Assembly (NCBI GenBank): GCA_002782905.1
Contig: PFJA01000037.1
Span: forward strand, 1 to 17,128
DNA length: 17,128 nucleotides
Direction: 5' to 3'
Origin: Lysobacterales bacterium CG_4_10_14_3_um_filter_64_11
GTDB taxonomy: Bacteria > Pseudomonadota > Gammaproteobacteria > Xanthomonadales > Xanthomonadaceae
Shown here: positions 14,058 through 17,128 of the stretch, one piece after another
How the letters are laid out: every line of letters begins with the position of its first letter
How positions within the stretch are numbered: the first letter of the stretch is position 1
Translations under genes and position numbers: made by a program
The notes under the pieces: generated by a model
The model's database searches: none
What the model was told of the DNA's origin: nothing
Seen by the model: only the letters and a program-made list of their open reading frames with translations

Positions 14058-15446
14058 GGCACCTCGCCCGAACAGCACCACCTCCACCGTCTGCAGCATG
14101 ATCATCAGGTCAAAAAACAAGCCTTGATTCTTGACATAAAACAGGTCGAACTTGAGCTTCTCTTCGGCATCGCGCACCGATGCGCCATACGGATAACGCA
14201 ACTGCGCCCAGCCGGTGAGGCCGGGCTTGACGCTGTGGCGGATGTCGTAATAGCGGATTTCCTGATTGAGCTGATCGACGAACTGCGGGCGTTCCGGCCG
14301 TGGCCCGACGAAGCTCATGTCGCCGCGCAATACGTTGAACAATTGCGGCAGTTCGTCCAGCCGGGTCAGCCGGATGAAACGGCCAACGCGCGTCGTACGA
14401 TCATCGTTCTTGGTCGCCCAGCGCGCCTTGCCATCGCTCTCGGCATCCACCCTCATGCTGCGGAACTTGATGACATCAAACGTGCGTCCACCCTGCCCCA
14501 CCCGGGTCTGGGCGTAAAAAATCGGTGCGCCCGATTCGAGCCAGACGGCCAACGCCACCAGCACCATGAATGGCCATGCCACCAACAACAGCGCGGTGGC
14601 GGCGATCAGGTCGAAAAACCGCTTGCTCAGGCGCCGCGTCGCGGATTGATCAAAGCCGCCCGAGAACACCAGCCAGGAAGGATCGACCACATCGAGCTTT
14701 ACCATTCCCGCTTCGCGCTCGAAGAATGTCGACAGATCGGTCATGGTGATGCCGCGCTGCACACAGGCCAGCATGTCGGACATGGGCAAGCCGCCACGGC
14801 GCTCATCGGGTGCCACCACGATCTCATCGATCTGCATGGCCATGGCATAGTCGACCAACAGACCATCCGGACGCACAACGCAAGACTCCGGCACCATGAT
14901 CGTGTGTCCCGGCAATGGCACGAAACCGGTCAGCACAAACGATTGCCGATCGACACGCCGACGCATGCGCTGATGCAGCAAATCGGCGTTCGCACCGGCA
15001 CCGAGCACCAGCACCTTTTGCTTGAACACATCGGCACTGAACACGTGCTCGGACAGCACGCGGACAACGATGACGCCGGCCAGTGCCAGGGTGAGTGCGA
15101 TCAGCAGGACGCCACGACCGATATAGGTCTGCGGAATCAGATAGAACAACACCAGCAAGGCGACTCCGCCAAAAGCAAACGACAGCAGCAGCCGCAGCAG
15201 CGTGTCCCAACGATTGCGGCGCACGTTGACCTGATACAGGCCAAACGCCGCCATCGCCAGCGTGATGGTGATCGCGACCAGGAACGTGCGAACTGGCGCA
15301 GTTTCAGCAAACAGGCGATGGGACTCGCTGTCGCCGACAAAGCGAATCCATGCGGCGATGCATACTGCAAGGCCGATCAGGATCAGCTCCGTCCCCCACA
15401 AGGCGAAGAGCACGCGCCCTTTTTGACTGCGTAACGAGACACTCAT
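14052..15446 (-). CDS. Polyprenyl-phosphate sugar phosphotransferase (EpsB_2/WcaJ-like)
   Basis: A 464-residue integral membrane enzyme that should transfer a sugar-1-phosphate from a nucleotide sugar to undecaprenyl phosphate, the first step of exopolysaccharide assembly. The N-terminal third has four predicted membrane helices (such as LILIGLAVCIAAWIRF and FLVAITITLAMAAFGL). A Rossmann-like segment (KVLVLGAGANADLL) follows, then a fifth hydrophobic segment (FFDLIAATALLLVAWPF). The C-terminal bacterial sugar transferase domain contains FDVIKFRSMR, RLDELPQLFNVLRGDMSFVG, PRPERPQF and SVKPGLTGWAQ. The ending TVEVVLFGRGAR and the length fit the PEP-CTERM-associated EpsB_2 group. The start at 15446 is supported by GGGGG 8 bases upstream; the frame opens further to 15524 without support. 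The gene is flanked by a J-domain gene and a gene-poor stretch, so it is probably a resident polysaccharide gene. A role in glycosylating the peptide is unlikely, because this family acts on lipid carriers. Confidence 0.92.
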   Translation of the reverse strand: MSVSLRSQKGRVLFALWGTELILIGLAVCIAAWIRFVGDSESHRLFAETAPVRTFLVAITITLAMAAFGLYQVNVRRNRWDTLLRLLLSFAFGGVALLVLFYLIPQTYIGRGVLLIALTLALAGVIVVRVLSEHVFSADVFKQKVLVLGAGANADLLHQRMRRRVDRQSFVLTGFVPLPGHTIMVPESCVVRPDGLLVDYAMAMQIDEIVVAPDERRGGLPMSDMLACVQRGITMTDLSTFFEREAGMVKLDVVDPSWLVFSGGFDQSATRRLSKRFFDLIAATALLLVAWPFMVLVALAVWLESGAPIFYAQTRVGQGGRTFDVIKFRSMRVDAESDGKARWATKNDDRTTRVGRFIRLTRLDELPQLFNVLRGDMSFVGPRPERPQFVDQLNQEIRYYDIRHSVKPGLTGWAQLRYPYGASVRDAEEKLKFDLFYVKNQGLFFDLMIMLQTVEVVLFGRGAR

Positions 15447-15454
15447 GGCAAAAT

Positions 15455-15459
15455 CCCCC
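15455..15459 (-). promoter_or_regulatory. Ribosome binding site of the sugar transferase gene
   Basis: The minus strand has GGGGG here, followed by ATTTTGCC and the ATG at 15446. It supports the shorter start over the upstream in-frame ATG at 15524. Confidence 0.5.
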
Positions 15460-15738
15460 GGATGCAACACCCAACCGCATCGCTGCCGTTCCACATTGCG
15501 TGCTGTGCCATGTTGCGGCCGCATAGCACCAATCGAGGAGCCGACGCCTGCGGGTCGCGACGACCCACATCACGATTGACCACAATCTGCATGTTTCCAC
15601 CGTTAATCACTGCTTCGTTGCTGGCCGCCAACGGCGCGGCGGCGCCGAGCTGTCACTGTCCGGCCCCTGCAACAAGCGCACTTGTGGGGTTGGCGCAGCT
15701 TGCCTTGCCTGGCATGTTGCGTACCCCCACTCGCCGTC

Positions 15739-15774
15739 GCACCGGGAGTTGCCCGGCGGCATGTTACCCGGTGC
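15739..15774. repeat. GC-rich inverted repeat (hairpin) upstream of the sugar transferase
   Basis: GCACCGGG (15739-15746) and CCCGGTGC (15767-15774) form a perfect 8-base stem with a 20-base loop that is itself GC-rich. It lies 70 bases beyond the phosphopantetheinyl transferase stop and about 290 bases before the sugar transferase start. It has no T-run for a classical terminator. It may end the upstream transcript or be structure in the sugar transferase leader. Confidence 0.4.
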
Positions 15775-15844
15775 GCATTACAGTCAAACGTGAAGCTCAT
15801 CGCGCACCGGCCACACCACGCGGCCGCGGTGATCACGGCTGCTG

Positions 15845-16621
15845 TCATGCCAGCGATGCGTTGTCAGGCTGCAGCCATGCCCAATCAACGGCAACGCCGG
15901 GAGCCACTGCGGTCGCTGCGTACCACGCAGCGGGTTCCGTGAAATCAGTAACTTGCAGGTCAAGCTCGGGATGACCGGCAAAAACCACCGGCGCATCCGT
16001 TGCCGCTGCAAACGCTGACATCTCCCACGCCAGCCCCACTCCAGCCGCCTTCAGCCAGGCCTCCTTGCGCACCCACAGGCGCAGCAACATTGCCTCGCGC
16101 GCGTGCGCGGGCAAACCGTCCAGTGTCACCAGCTCAGCCGGGTGAGCAATGCGCTCAGCCAGATCCGACAGTCCGTGTGCCCGGCTTGCCGGCTCGATAT
16201 CGATGCCGATGGCGCCAGCCGTGCTCAAGGCAATCGCGACGGCGGTATCGCAGTGACTAAGACTGGTATGCAACGGCGTCCCGGGGACCTGCGGGCAACC
16301 GCGTTGATCGCGGATCAAGGGCACCTGGATTGGGTCGCACTGCAAACTGACCGCGAGCCACAAGCGATGCGCAGCATAGGCCAGCGTCAGCAATTCGCGA
16401 TCCTGGGCAAAACGCTTGCGTGCCACCCGCGCCGTCTCGGCCGAATCCAGCCACTTCCGGGCAGCAGGCGTCAACGCAAGCCACCGCGACGCATCGAGCA
16501 GCAGCACGCGCACGCACCGCGCAGGCATCGGTTCTCGGTACCCACGCGGCAAGGCATCGGCAAACACCCGCAGCAACGTCGCCGCCGCTGGGTCGCAGCG
16601 CGATGGATCGATTGACGACAC
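15845..16621 (-). CDS. Sfp-type 4'-phosphopantetheinyl transferase
   Basis: A 258-residue enzyme that transfers the phosphopantetheine arm of coenzyme A to the conserved serine of carrier domains, activating T and ACP domains such as the five seen in this window. Family motifs are visible: HTSLSHCD at 118-125, the magnesium-binding GIDIE at 139-143, and WVRKEA at 183-188 with the catalytic Lys/Glu pair. The length is normal for the Sfp/Gsp class. The start is GTG at 16621, supported by GAGG at 16628-16631 on the minus strand. It is divergent from an adenylation-domain gene across 259 bases, which ties it to the peptide pathway rather than to fatty acid synthesis. Confidence 0.93.
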   Translation of the reverse strand: MSSIDPSRCDPAAATLLRVFADALPRGYREPMPARCVRVLLLDASRWLALTPAARKWLDSAETARVARKRFAQDRELLTLAYAAHRLWLAVSLQCDPIQVPLIRDQRGCPQVPGTPLHTSLSHCDTAVAIALSTAGAIGIDIEPASRAHGLSDLAERIAHPAELVTLDGLPAHAREAMLLRLWVRKEAWLKAAGVGLAWEMSAFAAATDAPVVFAGHPELDLQVTDFTEPAAWYAATAVAPGVAVDWAWLQPDNASLA

Positions 16622-16627
16622 GCGTTA

Positions 16628-16631
16628 CCTC
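16628..16631 (-). promoter_or_regulatory. Ribosome binding site of the phosphopantetheinyl transferase gene
   Basis: GAGG on the minus strand lies 6 bases before the GTG at 16621 and supports that non-ATG start. Confidence 0.5.
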
Positions 16632-16858
16632 GCTTGCCTTTGGCCGGTTCGAAAGCCCATTGTCCGCAAATCGCGTGCGATCACGTTCAGTTGAAGCGCA
16701 CGCGCACCTTTAGCGAGATCACGATTGGCAACCCCGCAAATCCGGGTAGCGATGACAACGCAGATCACGGTAAATACCGGCAACACCGACCGGCAAACCT
16801 GTCACGGCGTTAGCTGCCGCAGGCGGGCGTCGACTCGCGTGATGTGCGGGGCGCCCCA

Positions 16859-16874
16859 TTCAAGCGAGATTGAA
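16859..16874. repeat. Interrupted palindrome just upstream of the adenylation gene start
   Basis: TTCAA (16859-16863), six bases, then TTGAA (16870-16874). It ends 6 bases before ATG 16881, where it could affect translation or bind a regulator. The arms are only five bases long. Confidence 0.3.
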
Positions 16875-16880
16875 GCGTAG

Positions 16881-17128
16881 ATGAAATCGCCGAACGCATC
16901 GTGTCGCCTTGACTTGGCGTTTGATCAGCAAGTATGGCGGACCCCGGACGCAATTGCCGTGTACGACGCGCACGCGGCGATCACGTTTGCCGAACTCAAG
17001 GCGCGCGTCGATAGCCTGCAGAGGTCGCTGCGCGGCCGTGGTATCGCCGCCGGCAGCTACGTCGGGGTGCATCTGCAGCGCTCATTGGACTACGTGGTCT
17101 GCGTGCTCGCCATCCTCAAGGCAAATGC
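16881..17128 (+). CDS. Adenylation-domain protein, N-terminal 82 residues, 3' end beyond right edge
   Basis: The frame starts at ATG 16881, directly after an in-frame TAG, and stays open to the window end. The visible residues match the start of an NRPS adenylation domain: VWRTPDAIAVYD, ITFAELKARVDSL, and the A1-type core YVVCVLAILKAN. The A domain begins almost at residue 1 with no condensation domain before it. This fits a stand-alone A domain, an A-T didomain or a loading module. The ATP-binding, substrate-code and carrier regions lie outside the window, so the substrate and the full architecture are unknown. It is divergent from the phosphopantetheinyl transferase gene. It could supply the adenylation activity missing between C2 and T2 of the left-hand synthetase, or start a second assembly line. 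Confidence 0.85.
   Translation, partial: MKSPNASCRLDLAFDQQVWRTPDAIAVYDAHAAITFAELKARVDSLQRSLRGRGIAAGSYVGVHLQRSLDYVVCVLAILKAN

Larger units (their letters stand above)
15447..15844. other. 398-bp gene-poor stretch upstream of the sugar transferase
   Basis: No open frame here shows a recognisable domain. The plus-strand frame from 15462 runs into the antisense of the phosphopantetheinyl transferase and has a Cys/Ala/Pro-rich translation typical of shadow frames. The stretch contains a GC-rich hairpin (15739-15774) and a small minus-strand frame (15592-15443) whose TGA overlaps the sugar transferase ATG. It probably carries the sugar transferase promoter and a long 5' leader. Confidence 0.5.
16622..16880. 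promoter_or_regulatory. Divergent intergenic region between phosphopantetheinyl transferase and adenylation gene
   Basis: The 259 bases hold no credible gene. They must carry promoters for both directions, though no clear -35/-10 pair stands out. GATCACG occurs three times (16679-16685, 16717-16723, 16763-16769), and an interrupted palindrome TTCAA-N6-TTGAA (16859-16874) covers the region just before the right-hand start codon. Confidence 0.5.

Noticed and set aside
15447..15524. Longer start of the sugar transferase at 15524
   Set aside because: The extra 26 residues precede the normal family start, and a ribosome site (GGGGG) fits ATG 15446.
15462..15974. Plus-strand frame of 170 codons in the gap before the sugar transferase
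   Set aside because: It overlaps the 3' end of the phosphopantetheinyl transferase in antisense, lacks a ribosome site and has a Cys/Ala/Pro-rich, domain-free translation.

Overview
The window holds most of a hybrid nonribosomal peptide / polyketide biosynthetic locus beside what look like resident genes for surface polysaccharide. The high-GC coding style, a sugar transferase resembling the PEP-CTERM-associated EpsB_2 group, and a short membrane-anchored J-domain protein point to a proteobacterium. A gammaproteobacterium of the Xanthomonadales kind is my best guess, but no rRNA or other taxonomic marker is present, so this is a weak inference.

Layout from right to left on the minus strand. 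A three-gene, tightly packed operon starts at 13239 with a JmjC/cupin-type Fe(II)/2-oxoglutarate oxygenase (13239-12304). After a 28-bp gap comes a 2445-residue synthase (12275-4938) with the order C-remnant, A, T, KS, AT, ACP, aminotransferase (AMT). It overlaps by ATGA an NRPS gene that starts at 4941 and runs off the left edge; its visible part is C-A-T-C-T. This second protein has no stop codon in the window and fills bases 1-4941.

The middle section holds a plus-strand J-domain membrane protein (13358-14032), divergent from the operon and convergent with an undecaprenyl-phosphate sugar transferase (15446-14052, minus). Next come a gene-poor 398-bp stretch and a Sfp-type phosphopantetheinyl transferase (16621-15845, minus). 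Divergent from that, the first 82 residues of an adenylation-domain protein (16881 onward, plus) run off the right edge.

Proposed joint function (inference): the phosphopantetheinyl transferase primes the carrier domains. The first A domain, with a valine-like code, loads an amino acid. KS-AT-ACP adds one malonate unit. The AMT replaces the unreduced beta-keto group by an amine, which would give a 3,4-diamino acid (an amino analogue of statine). The next protein condenses this with a residue predicted as glycine and passes it to a C-T pair with no A domain of its own. The oxygenase is a candidate hydroxylase acting on a building block or on the product. The diamino-acid logic and the A-less C-T pair are the most unusual parts of the locus.
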